Shown here piece after piece: positions 8,802-17,314 of a stretch of 64,000 bases of DNA. The stretch covers positions 417,679 to 481,678 of the forward strand of contig NZ_JAHTMR010000002.1 of NCBI RefSeq assembly GCF_019200975.1. The letters are read 5' to 3'. Position 1 is the stretch's first letter, and each line of letters starts with the position of its first letter. Origin of the DNA: Pseudomonas sp. PD9R. GTDB taxonomy: Bacteria > Pseudomonadota > Gammaproteobacteria > Pseudomonadales > Pseudomonadaceae. Below the pieces are notes generated by a model. The model ran no database searches and was not told the DNA's origin. It saw only the letters and a list, made by a program, of their open reading frames with translations. Made by a program: the position numbers and the translations under genes.

Positions 8802-9569
8802 TTACGCTTCCCCCAGGTAGGCTTTGATCACTTCAGGATTGTCGCGGATCTGTTCCGGCGTACCGTCGGCCAGCGGCGTGCCCTGGTTGATCACGACGAT
8901 GTGGTCGGAAATGCTCATGACCAGTTTCATGTCGTGTTCGATCAGCAGCACGGTGACGTTGTGCTCTTCACGCAGCACGCTGATCAACGCCTTGAGGTCT
9001 TCGGTTTCCTTCGGGTTCAGGCCGGCAGCCGGTTCGTCGAGCATGAGGATCCGCGGGCGGGTCATCATGCAGCGAGCGATTTCCAGGCGACGTTGCTGAC
9101 CATAGGCCAGCGTGCCGGCCGGACGGTTGGCGAACGCCTTGAGGTTGACCTTTTCCAGCCAGTACTCGGCGAAATCCATGGCCTCGCGTTCGCTGCGGCG
9201 GAACGACGGGGTCTTGAACAGGCCGGCCAGGAAGTTGGTGTTCAGGTGACGGTGCTGGGCGATCAAGAGGTTCTCGACCGCAGTCATGTCCTTGAACAAC
9301 CGCACGTTCTGGAACGTACGCACCACACCTTTGAGGGCGATCTTGTGGCCCGGCAGGCCTTCGATCGGCTCGCCATCGAGCAGGATGCTGCCGCCGCTCG
9401 GCTTGTAGAAGCCAGTCAGGCAGTTGAACACGGTGGTCTTGCCAGCGCCGTTGGGGCCGATCAGCGCCACCACTTGTTTCTCTTTCACGCTCAAGGCTAC
9501 GCCGTTGACCGCCAGCAAGCCGCCGAAGCGCATGCTCAGATTTTCTACTTTGAGGATCTCGCGGCTCAT
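8802..9569 (-). CDS. livG: Branched-chain amino acid ABC transporter ATP-binding protein LivG
   Basis: This 255-residue ABC ATPase has Walker [10 protein letters not shown] at 38-46, signature [13 protein letters not shown], Walker [14 protein letters not shown], and the family ending [20 protein letters not shown]. LivG is the second ATPase of the high-affinity branched-chain amino acid importer. Its start overlaps the livM stop by four bases (ATGA), indicating coupled translation. Confidence 0.95.
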   Translation of the reverse strand: MSREILKVENLSMRFGGLLAVNGVALSVKEKQVVALIGPNGAGKTTVFNCLTGFYKPSGGSILLDGEPIEGLPGHKIALKGVVRTFQNVRLFKDMTAVENLLIAQHRHLNTNFLAGLFKTPSFRRSEREAMDFAEYWLEKVNLKAFANRPAGTLAYGQQRRLEIARCMMTRPRILMLDEPAAGLNPKETEDLKALISVLREEHNVTVLLIEHDMKLVMSISDHIVVINQGTPLADGTPEQIRDNPEVIKAYLGEA

Positions 9570-10822
9570 TTGCGCAGCTCCATGTGAGGACGTTGCATGG
9601 GCAGCAGACCCTGAGGGCGCCAGATCATCATCAGTACCATCAAGGCACCGAACATCAACATGCGGTACTCACTGAACTCACGCATCATTTCCGGTAGCAG
9701 GATCATCACCACGGCAGCCAGGATCACGCCCAGTTGCGAGCCCATGCCACCCAGTACCACAATGGCGAGGATGATCGCCGACTCGATGAAGGTGAAGGAC
9801 TCCGGCGTCACCAGCCCCTGACGGGCCGCGAAGAAGCTACCGGCGAAACCGGCGAAGCTCGCACCCAGGGTGAAGGCCGACAGCTTGATGATGGTCGGAT
9901 TCAGACCCAATGCACGGCAGGCGATTTCGTCTTCACGTAACGCTTCCCAGGCACGGCCCAGGGGCATGCGCAGCAAGCGGTTGATGACGAACAGCGCCGC
10001 CAGTGCCAGTAACAACGCAACCAGGTAAAGGAAGATCACCTTGTTGATCGAGTTGTATTCCAGGCCGAAGTACTCGTGGAATGTCTGCATCCCTTCGGCG
10101 GCTTTACGTTCGAAGGTCAGGCCGAAGAATGTCGGTTTCTCGATGTTGCTGATGCCGTTCGGACCGCCCGTGAGACCGGTCAGGTTGCGCAGGAACAGAC
10201 GGATGATCTCACCGAAGCCCAGGGTCACGATCGCCAGGTAGTCGCCGCGCAGGCGCAGCACCGGGAAACCCAGCAGGAAGCCGAAAGTGGCAGCCATCAG
10301 GCCGGCAATCGGCAGGCAGATCCAGAAGCTCAAACCGTAGTAGTGCGACAACAGCGCGTAGCTGTAGGCGCCGACGGCGTAGAAACCAACGTAACCGAGG
10401 TCGAGCAGGCCAGCCAGACCGACCACGATGTTCAGACCCAGGCCCAACATCACGTAGATCAGCACCAGCGTCGCGATATCCACCGCGCCGCGAGAACCGA
10501 AGAACGGCCAGATCAGTGCACCGGCGATCAGCGCGATGATGATCCAGCGCTGGGTCGTCGGCAGGGTCAGGAAGTTGCTGGCCTTGGCCGGAATCAGCGG
10601 CATGCTCGGCGAGGAGCGCCAGGCCGAGCTGATCTGCTGGTCAAACAACACGCGCAGGAACATCAGCACCGAACATACGGCGATGGTGATCAACGTGGTG
10701 TTGCTGGTGCCGTGAACTTCGAGGTTGATGCCGACAATGGTCAGTTTCAGACCGAGTACCGGGTAGGCCACGGCCCACACCAGCAAGGCACTGAACAGCG
10801 CCTGTTTAAGATTCCTAGTCAT
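9566..10822 (-). CDS. livM: Branched-chain amino acid ABC transporter permease LivM
   Basis: The 418-residue permease has about ten membrane segments. The N-terminal ~90 residues ([16 protein letters not shown]...) are the extension seen in LivM/BraE proteins. The core has [28 protein letters not shown], typical of this permease family, and the transmission loop [16 protein letters not shown]. It forms the channel together with LivH. Its start overlaps the livH stop by four bases. Confidence 0.94.
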   Translation of the reverse strand: MTRNLKQALFSALLVWAVAYPVLGLKLTIVGINLEVHGTSNTTLITIAVCSVLMFLRVLFDQQISSAWRSSPSMPLIPAKASNFLTLPTTQRWIIIALIAGALIWPFFGSRGAVDIATLVLIYVMLGLGLNIVVGLAGLLDLGYVGFYAVGAYSYALLSHYYGLSFWICLPIAGLMAATFGFLLGFPVLRLRGDYLAIVTLGFGEIIRLFLRNLTGLTGGPNGISNIEKPTFFGLTFERKAAEGMQTFHEYFGLEYNSINKVIFLYLVALLLALAALFVINRLLRMPLGRAWEALREDEIACRALGLNPTIIKLSAFTLGASFAGFAGSFFAARQGLVTPESFTFIESAIILAIVVLGGMGSQLGVILAAVVMILLPEMMREFSEYRMLMFGALMVLMMIWRPQGLLPMQRPHMELRK

Positions 10823-11742
10823 ACTTTCTCAACCTCCGGACGACCCAGCAGGCCGGTTGGCCGGAACAACAACACCAGAACCAATAGGCCGAACGCCACG
10901 ACGTCCTTGTACTGGTCGCCAAAAATATCGGCACCGAAGGCTTCCGCCACGCCCAATACCAGCCCGCCGAGCATGGCACCCGGAATGCTGCCTATACCGC
11001 CCAGGACAGCAGCGGTGAAAGCCTTGAGGCCGACGAGGAAACCGGCGTTCGGGTTGATCACGCCATATTGCATGCTCAGCAGCACGGCCGCGATGGCCGC
11101 CAGCGCGGCACCGATGACGAAGGTCAGGGCGATAATGTTGTTGGTGTTGATACCCAGCAGGTTGGCCATCTTGATGTCTTCGGCACAGGCGCGGCAGGCG
11201 CGACCCAGGCGAGAGCGGGAGATGAACAGCGTCAGGCCGAGCATGGCAACCAGGGTCACCACGAACACCACGATTTGCATGTAGGAAATCAGCACTTCAT
11301 GTGCGCCACCTGGCCCAAAGGCAAAGTTGCCCGGAATCAGGTTGGGAATGGATTTGTCCTTGGAGTCTTGCGCCAGCAGAACCGTGTTCTGCAGGAAGAT
11401 CGACATGCCAATGGCGGAAATCAGCGGGATCAGACGGTTGCTGCCGCGCAAGGGGCGGTAGGCGATCCGTTCGATGCTGTAGCCGTAGGCACTGGTGACA
11501 ACGATGGTGGCGAGGAAAGCGGCGGTCATCAACAGCGGAACGCTGTCGAGTCCCATCATTGAAAGGCCCGCAATGGCGATGAACGCCACGTAGGAACCGA
11601 TCATGTACACCTCGCCGTGGGCGAAGTTGATCATTCCAATGATGCCGTAAACCATCGTATAGCCGATGGCGATCAGGGCATACGTACTGCCAATGGTCAG
11701 ACCATTAACCAGCTGTTGGAAGAAGTGATAGATGTCAGGCAT
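10819..11742 (-). CDS. livH: Branched-chain amino acid ABC transporter permease LivH
   Basis: The 307-residue membrane permease begins [15 protein letters not shown] and has the LivH pattern [26 protein letters not shown] at ~19-44, with [19 protein letters not shown] near the C-terminus. It is the first gene of the liv transcription unit downstream of braC. The gap to braC holds a hairpin, so braC is probably made in excess over the membrane components. Confidence 0.95.
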   Translation of the reverse strand: MPDIYHFFQQLVNGLTIGSTYALIAIGYTMVYGIIGMINFAHGEVYMIGSYVAFIAIAGLSMMGLDSVPLLMTAAFLATIVVTSAYGYSIERIAYRPLRGSNRLIPLISAIGMSIFLQNTVLLAQDSKDKSIPNLIPGNFAFGPGGAHEVLISYMQIVVFVVTLVAMLGLTLFISRSRLGRACRACAEDIKMANLLGINTNNIIALTFVIGAALAAIAAVLLSMQYGVINPNAGFLVGLKAFTAAVLGGIGSIPGAMLGGLVLGVAEAFGADIFGDQYKDVVAFGLLVLVLLFRPTGLLGRPEVEKV

Positions 11743-11923
11743 TACAGCGCTCCTAAAAACCTGATACGCATTTCACTGGTGGAGTCATTTTCCCGCTCGA
11801 TCCCGTGGATCTGCATCCACTTCGAATTCGAGGTTTGCCAGCGAACCGCTGATGACGGTTTTGAGATTTTCAGGTGGGGAGACTAGCGGATCACGCCAGC
11901 GCGGCCCAATTCGTTCGTAAAAC

Positions 11924-11950
11924 AAAGCCCACGGCACGCCGTGGGCTTTA
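11924..11950 (-). terminator. Terminator/attenuator between braC and livH
   Basis: AAAGCCCACGGC and GCCGTGGGCTTT form a long stem followed on the minus strand by a T-rich tract (TTTGTTTT). It lies just past the braC stop. If read-through is partial it would give more BraC than permease. Confidence 0.75.
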
Positions 11951-11973
11951 TTGGCAGTCAGTCAGGCAATGCC

Positions 11974-13101
11974 TTACTGAGGCGAAGCTTCAGTTTTAGG
12001 TTTGCCGAAGTGCCACTCGTAAACCACAAATTTGAAGTCTTTCAGGTCGCCTTTGGCGTCGAAGCTCAGGTCGCCAGTTGGAGTCTTGAAAGTACCTGCG
12101 TGGATGGCAGCAGCCACTTTGGCGGTGTCTTCAGACTTGGCAGCCTTGATACCTTCGGCGATCACTTCAACAGCCGAGTAAGCCGGGAACACGAACGGAC
12201 CGCTTGGATCTTCTTTCTTGGCTTTGAACGCATCAGCCAGGGCGATGTTGGCTGGATCCTGGTCGAAGGATTTCGGCAGGGTTACCAGCAGGCCTTCGGA
12301 AGCGTCCTTGGCGATCTGCGAAATGGAGTCGTTACCCACGCCTTCCGGACCCATGAACTTGGCTTTCAGGCCTTTTTCCTGGGATTGACGCAGGATCAGA
12401 CCCAGCTCTGGGTGGTAGCCGCCGTAGTAGACGAAGTCAACGTTGGCTTGCTTGAGCTTGGAGATGATCGAAGAGAAGTCTTTGTCGCCGGCGTTGATGC
12501 CTTCGAATACGGCGACTTTCACGCCTTTCTTCTCAAGAGTAGTTTTAACGGCGGTGGCGATGCCTTCACCGTATTGCTGTTTGTCGTGCAGAACAGCAAC
12601 GATTTTCGGTTTTACGTGATCGGCAATGTAGTTACCGGCGGCAGGGCCCTGGGCGCTGTCCAGACCGATGGTGCGGAACACCATTTTGTAACCACGGTTG
12701 GTGATGTCCGGGCTGGTGGCAGCCGGGGTGATCATGATCACGCCTTCGTCTTCGTAGATGTCCGAAGCCGGTTGAGTGGAGCTGGAGCACAGGTGGCCGA
12801 CTACGAACTTGACGCCGTCGTTGACGACTTTGTTCGCTACAGCAACGGCTTGTTTTGGATCACAGGCGTCATCGTATTCAACGGCTTCGAGTTTCTTGCC
12901 GTCTACGCCGCCCTTGGCGTTGATTTGTTCGATGGCCATTTTGGCGCCACTGAACTGCATGTCGCCGTATTGGGCTACAGGACCGGTCTTAGGGCCGGCG
13001 ATGCCGATCTTGATGGTGTCAGCTGCGAACGAATGGCTGGCAACCCCGGCCAGAACCATAGCGGCAAACAGTTTGGAAATCTGCTTAGTAGCCTTAGTCA
13101 T
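11974..13101 (-). CDS. braC: Branched-chain amino acid-binding periplasmic protein (BraC/LivK type)
   Basis: The 375-residue protein has a Sec signal peptide (MTKATKQISKLFAAMVLAGVASHSFA, cleavage likely after residue 26). The mature N-terminus ADTIKIGIAGPKTGPVAQYGDMQ is typical of BraC/LivJ/LivK binding proteins. Two cysteines (DDACDP and GHLCSS) match the conserved disulfide of the family. It captures leucine, isoleucine, valine (and in BraC also alanine and threonine) and delivers them to LivHMGF. A 231-base gap with a terminator separates it from livH. Confidence 0.94.
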   Translation of the reverse strand: MTKATKQISKLFAAMVLAGVASHSFAADTIKIGIAGPKTGPVAQYGDMQFSGAKMAIEQINAKGGVDGKKLEAVEYDDACDPKQAVAVANKVVNDGVKFVVGHLCSSSTQPASDIYEDEGVIMITPAATSPDITNRGYKMVFRTIGLDSAQGPAAGNYIADHVKPKIVAVLHDKQQYGEGIATAVKTTLEKKGVKVAVFEGINAGDKDFSSIISKLKQANVDFVYYGGYHPELGLILRQSQEKGLKAKFMGPEGVGNDSISQIAKDASEGLLVTLPKSFDQDPANIALADAFKAKKEDPSGPFVFPAYSAVEVIAEGIKAAKSEDTAKVAAAIHAGTFKTPTGDLSFDAKGDLKDFKFVVYEWHFGKPKTEASPQ

Positions 13102-13452
13102 AGTGCTCCACTCTTACTGTTGTAGTTTTTATAGTCCTGGCGCCGTTGGCGATAGAACCGGGTCAGATATCTGCGACATCGCCCCGGAAAAGCCCCCCGG
13201 CAACTGTACCGGTACAGTGTAGAGCGCCGATTGTCAGCCTGGGAAGCTGGCGGCGGGGGGCAAAACTTGGAGGTGTCGCTTTTTTGAAAGAAAAAGACAG
13301 AATTGCGGCGGGGCGTTGGAGGGCTTATAGCCAGATTCCGTGCATTCCTTGGCATTCCTGCTCTTTTCATTCGGTCACTTAATTTGCATCTGGGTTTTTC
13401 TGCCGGACCACCGACGTTATTATTGCGTCGATTTCTTTTCCGGACAGGACCC
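13102..13452. other. Intergenic region between braC and the DUF2288 gene
   Basis: This 351-base stretch separates two divergent genes and must carry both promoters. Besides the 16-bp palindrome at 13203-13218 I see no gene, repeat or terminator in it. Confidence 0.6.
13203..13218. promoter_or_regulatory. Perfect 16-bp palindrome, candidate operator
   Basis: ACTGTACCGGTACAGT is its own reverse complement. It lies 102 bases upstream of the braC start codon and 235 bases from the DUF2288 gene, a normal place for a dimeric regulator of braC. The cognate regulator is unknown. Confidence 0.5.
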
Positions 13453-13758
13453 ATGACTCAAGAACCTAGCACCCTCTATGCCAAGCTGCTTGGTGAAACT
13501 GCATCTATTACCTGGAAGGAGTTGGAGCCGTTCTTCGCCAAGGGTGCCCTATTGTGGGTCGACCCCGATCTGGATTTGATCGCCGCCGCCGAGGCCATGG
13601 CCACTGATGAGGGTGAGAAAGTGGCTGCCTGGCTGGCTGCCGATAAGGTCGCCAAGCTCTCTGAAACGCGGGCGCTGGATCTTTTTGAACGCGATCCGGA
13701 GCTGTGGGCAGTGGTTGTTTCGCCGTGGATTATGATCCAGGAAAGAGCAAAGGTCTGA
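13453..13758 (+). CDS. DUF2288 domain-containing protein
   Basis: This 101-residue cytosolic protein starts at ATG 13453, just after a GGACAGGA ribosome-binding sequence. The sequence TLYAKLLGETASITWKELEPFFAKGALLWV, then AWLAADKVAKLSETRA and FEAV-like end DPELWAVVVSPWIMIQE, matches the DUF2288 family found across gammaproteobacteria and cyanobacteria. No function is known for the family. It stands alone, with no co-directional neighbour. Confidence 0.85.
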   Translation: MTQEPSTLYAKLLGETASITWKELEPFFAKGALLWVDPDLDLIAAAEAMATDEGEKVAAWLAADKVAKLSETRALDLFERDPELWAVVVSPWIMIQERAKV

Positions 13759-13942
13759 GTGTGCGCACCTGCTTGGTGCGAACCCTTGTCGGCTAAAAGT
13801 GTGTAGCCGAGTAGCGTGATGGCACGTTGCCGTAGAGAAAGGCCACAGCCTCACGGTGACGTAAACGTAACGGGAACAGTTGAGAGAGCAGCTTGAGGGC
13901 TGCTTAATTGTTTCTGGATGTTGAGATATGGATCGAAAGATC

Positions 13943-14011
13943 AAAAGATCGCAGCCTGCGGCAGCGCCTACATGGGATCTATGTAGGCGCTGCCGCAGGC
14001 TGCGATCTTTT
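13943..14011. repeat. Paired REP element (GATCGCAGCCTGCGGCAGCGCC variant)
   Basis: Two perfectly matched inverted arms (AAAAGATCGCAGCCTGCGGC...GCGCCTACAT) flank a very short spacer. Both arms carry the same GCGCC variant of the usual GCTCC. The pair sits just past the stop of the minus-strand tubulin-like gene. Confidence 0.9.
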
Positions 14012-14021
14012 GGGGCCTACC

Positions 14022-16220
14022 TTAATAGGCCGTCTTGCCGGTGTGGTTATTCAGCGAAATAACCTTGGTCTTGCCAATGCGATGACGGTAAATCTCACGC
14101 AGGTACTTGATCGCTTTCTTCACGCAATCGCGCGACAGGCGGATGTCGTTGATCGACACGAACTTGTCCTTGTCGTTGATCAGCTCGCGGTACTTCTTCT
14201 CGTACATCGGCTTGATCGCGTACCAGTTGGTATCGAGGATTTTCGCCGGGTTCTCGAATTCGTTGAGCAGGTCGTCGATCAGGTCTTCGTCGAACTCCTC
14301 GTGGATGATGAAGTCGAGGATCGAGTTGTCCAGCGTCTCGTCGAAGCGGTACGGGTTTTTCGCAAAGCAACGCTTGATGAAGGCCACGATCAGCGTCAGG
14401 AAGTCGTCCGACAGGCACGGGCTCTTGGCGATGAGGGTGGTCAGCGACAGGTTGGCCGAGGCACCGATCACCAGCGCATAGCGCTTGAGTGTGGTGTTGG
14501 GGAACAGGCTGTTGAGGTGGGTCTTCAACCGGTTCAGGTCCATGTAGGACAGTTTGTAGTCCTTCGGCAAGGAAACGATCGACACCACCGACGAGCAGTT
14601 CTTGAAGAAGTGCAGGTCGTGCAGTGCGGCCGCGTCATACCCCGAATTCTTGTATTGCTCCAGCGACGCACGATAGCGCTTGGATTCGATCGGCAGCAGG
14701 CTGATGCCTTCGATGGCCTGGGTGACTTTGTTGAAATGCGGCAGGTCGATCGAGCGGAAGAACAGGTCATCGATGTTCAGGCGCTGTGGCTCTTTCTCGA
14801 ACACCTTGAACTTGTCGCTGGTCGGCGCCGGGGTTTCCGGGACCACGGACTCTGCGTAGGCAATCGCCACCGGGCCGGCCAGACTCATGAACAGGTCGTT
14901 GGCGTCCAGGCGAATGGTTTCGCCGATGTCGATGCCGGCGCGACGGAAATAGTTCTGGTCGTAGTCGGTGGTTACCGCTTGCGCCGTCAGAATGTTGAAG
15001 ATCTGCTGCGAGATGTACTGGTTGGCATGCTTTTCCATAGCATTGACATCAATGTTCTGGATGTTGCCGTCGTCGCTCTCTTCGGCGTAACGCATGATGT
15101 CGTTGGAGATCAGCATCATCGCGTTCCATGGGCGGATACGGCCCATGACGCTGGCTTCGCTGCTGTCTTCATTGGCGAAGTTGTAGGAGAAGTCCCACTC
15201 TTCCGACAGGTATTTGCACAGCAGGCGACCGGCGTTGATGTGCAACGCTTCGGACATTTCGCTGCGGTGATCGGAAATGTTCGGCAGCACGCAGATGCCG
15301 CTGGTGAAGATCGGCTCGAAAACGAACGAGTGGCCGCTCTTGCCGTCGTGCTCATCCATCGGCTTGGTGTCGAACGTCTTGTTCATGTACGAGTGCTGCT
15401 GGGCCAGGCCGAATTCCGAGGCCATGCCCGAACCGGTACCGCCGCCGGCACTGAAAATCGAGAAATACAGGCGCGACTGGTTGGCCTTGATGCCGCAGCT
15501 GTCGATCAGGTACGAGTGAATCATTTTCCAGTCAGGGCTGGAGAAACGCTGGGTGTCCTTGTTCAGGATGATCTTGGCCAGGTACTGACCGAGGATCGGC
15601 GCGTTACCGGCGCCACCGGCGTGGACTTCCGACAAGTCCATGATTTTCATTTTGCTGTAATCGCGCAGGAAGCCACTTTTCTCGCCTTTGCGTGAGAAGC
15701 GGATGCGACCGGCGATGTCTTTGTCCAGGTCGCCGAGCATCACCAGCGGTTCAACCAGGAACACCGGCTTGGTGGCCTTGTTCGGCCCCAGGCGCAGGTT
15801 ATTGCGAATCCACTGTGCCGGGCTGTAACCCTTTTCAGCGAAGCGTTTGTCCGGCGACAGGCGATCTTCGTTGTTGAATTCGTTGAGGTAGAACTTGCGC
15901 GCGTTGTACACCAGTTCCGCGACGTCCAGTGCGATGTTCGAACCGCAACGACCGAGGCCAATCAGGCACACCGACGGGAACTCCTGATCGCTGTGCTGTT
16001 CGCTGTCGCCATCCAGGTGCGGTGGGCGCGGGAACACCATGTCGCGCAAGCCGTCGAGATTGTCGAGGATACGGTCGGTATTGGTTTCGGTGAAGTACAG
16101 GTATTGCTGGGTCGCCAGCGGACGTGACGGGAGCAATGGCTTCATGGGGGCCGGGCTGTTCGCCGCAGGGCTCAAGGTCAGGTCGGTTAGCGCGGTGGCC
16201 GGGTTGTTTTTAGAAGTCAT
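14022..16220 (-). CDS. Tubulin/FtsZ-superfamily-like protein (Tubulin_2 type), 732 residues
   Basis: The protein starts at ATG 16220. After ~80 polar residues comes a beta strand and glycine loop, PSVCLIGLGRCGSNIALDVAEL (~82-103), in the place of the FtsZ/tubulin T1 loop. Residues 257-271, SAGGGTGSGMASEFG, match the tubulin signature loop (GGGTG[ST]G). A third glycine-rich stretch, HAGGAGNAP (200-208), lies between them. These features indicate a GTP-binding tubulin-like N-terminal domain, within the first ~480 residues. The last ~250 residues are charged and look mostly helical, ending in a basic tail; they have no counterpart in FtsZ (~390 residues). No signal peptide or membrane segment. 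The gene is alone between a DUF2288 gene and a dehydrogenase, so context gives no job. It is not the cell-division FtsZ. Filament formation and GTPase activity are inferences. Confidence 0.72.
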   Translation of the reverse strand: MTSKNNPATALTDLTLSPAANSPAPMKPLLPSRPLATQQYLYFTETNTDRILDNLDGLRDMVFPRPPHLDGDSEQHSDQEFPSVCLIGLGRCGSNIALDVAELVYNARKFYLNEFNNEDRLSPDKRFAEKGYSPAQWIRNNLRLGPNKATKPVFLVEPLVMLGDLDKDIAGRIRFSRKGEKSGFLRDYSKMKIMDLSEVHAGGAGNAPILGQYLAKIILNKDTQRFSSPDWKMIHSYLIDSCGIKANQSRLYFSIFSAGGGTGSGMASEFGLAQQHSYMNKTFDTKPMDEHDGKSGHSFVFEPIFTSGICVLPNISDHRSEMSEALHINAGRLLCKYLSEEWDFSYNFANEDSSEASVMGRIRPWNAMMLISNDIMRYAEESDDGNIQNIDVNAMEKHANQYISQQIFNILTAQAVTTDYDQNYFRRAGIDIGETIRLDANDLFMSLAGPVAIAYAESVVPETPAPTSDKFKVFEKEPQRLNIDDLFFRSIDLPHFNKVTQAIEGISLLPIESKRYRASLEQYKNSGYDAAALHDLHFFKNCSSVVSIVSLPKDYKLSYMDLNRLKTHLNSLFPNTTLKRYALVIGASANLSLTTLIAKSPCLSDDFLTLIVAFIKRCFAKNPYRFDETLDNSILDFIIHEEFDEDLIDDLLNEFENPAKILDTNWYAIKPMYEKKYRELINDKDKFVSINDIRLSRDCVKKAIKYLREIYRHRIGKTKVISLNNHTGKTAY

Positions 16221-16417
16221 TGTTCGCCATGTACCTGGGCTGGTTGTTCGGCGACTCGCTGTCGTCGAACCGTCACGGAATGAGAACTCGCGTCATTTAT
16301 CAGCGCGTATTTGGCCCAAGCGTCAGAGCCGGGGCCTGAACGTCGCTCGGGGGAATCCTTTCCTTAGTCATGATGAATCGGCCAATATTCAGCGATCTTT
16401 AATCAAAAAGAGGCCAA

Positions 16418-17314
16418 ATGATGTCAACGCTACCTTCGTTGGGGTTCGCCGGGATTGGTTTGATGGGGTTGCCGATGTGCCGGCGCCTGCTCGCAGCGGG
16501 CTATCCGCTGACGGTGTGGAACCGTAATCCGGCCAAGTGTGCACCACTGGTCGAAGCCGGTGCCCGTCAGGTCGCCACACCTGCCGAGCTGTGCCAACAC
16601 GCCGAAGTGGTTATGTTGTGCCTGGCCGACACTTCGGTGGTGCGCGAGGTGGTTTTTGGCGCTGCTGGGGTTGTCGAGGGCGCGAAAAGTGGCCAGCTGC
16701 TGGTGGATTTTTCCAGCCTGGAGCCCACCGCGACACGGGAAATGGCGATGGAGTTAGCCAGTAAAACCGGCATGGGTTGGCTGGACGCGCCGGTGTCCGG
16801 CGGCGTGGTCGGCGCCGAGGCTGGTAGCCTGGCGATCATGGTCGGCGGCGAAGCTCAAGATCTTGAGCGGGTCAAACCCGTCCTGTTGAGCCTTGGCCAG
16901 CGCGTGACACACATGGGGGCAGTAGGGGCCGGACAGGTGACCAAGGCATGCAATCAGATGATCGTGGCCTGCAATGCGTTGGTGATTGCCGAAGTCGTGG
17001 CGTTGGCGGAGCGATCCGGGGTCGATGCCAGCCTGATCGCCGAAGCGCTGGCCGGAGGCTTTGCCGATTCGAAACCCTTGCAAATCCTCGGCCCGCAAAT
17101 GGCCGGCAGCCGTTTCGAACCGGTCAAATGGCACGTGCGCACATTGCTCAAGGATCTGGATACGGCAGTGAAGTTTTCTCGCGAGCAGGGCTCGGCAACG
17201 CCGATCAGCGGCCTGGCCGCACAGTTGATGCGACTGCATGGCAGCCAGGGTTTCCTGGAAAAGGACCCTTCTACATTAGTGCAGTTGTACCGTGAACCAG
17301 ACTCCACGGCGTAA
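16418..17314 (+). CDS. NAD(P)-dependent beta-hydroxyacid dehydrogenase (3-hydroxyisobutyrate dehydrogenase family)
   Basis: This 298-residue enzyme (ATG 16418, with a second ATG at 16421) has the dinucleotide fold GFAGIGLMGLPM at ~8-19, the substrate motif DAPVSGG at ~122-128 and the catalytic lysine segment GAGQVTKACNQ. These define the family that oxidises 3-hydroxyisobutyrate or reduces tartronate semialdehyde and succinic semialdehyde. The exact substrate cannot be told. Its 3' end overlaps the convergent GGDEF-EAL gene by 44 bases. Confidence 0.9.
   Translation: MMSTLPSLGFAGIGLMGLPMCRRLLAAGYPLTVWNRNPAKCAPLVEAGARQVATPAELCQHAEVVMLCLADTSVVREVVFGAAGVVEGAKSGQLLVDFSSLEPTATREMAMELASKTGMGWLDAPVSGGVVGAEAGSLAIMVGGEAQDLERVKPVLLSLGQRVTHMGAVGAGQVTKACNQMIVACNALVIAEVVALAERSGVDASLIAEALAGGFADSKPLQILGPQMAGSRFEPVKWHVRTLLKDLDTAVKFSREQGSATPISGLAAQLMRLHGSQGFLEKDPSTLVQLYREPDSTA

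Noticed and set aside
13770..13910. Small stems after the DUF2288 gene as a terminator
   Set aside because: CGCACC/GGTGCG and AGCAGC/GCTGCT are short and lack a proper T-run.
13908..15695. 595-codon plus-strand frame opposite the tubulin-like gene
   Set aside because: The sequence is low-complexity in Val/Asp/Arg/Gln with no motif, whereas the opposite strand shows conserved glycine loops. It also reads through a REP element.
14022..16220. Calling the tubulin-like protein FtsZ
   Set aside because: It is almost twice as long, the T1 loop differs, the C-terminal FtsA/ZipA-binding tail is missing and the gene is outside a division cluster.
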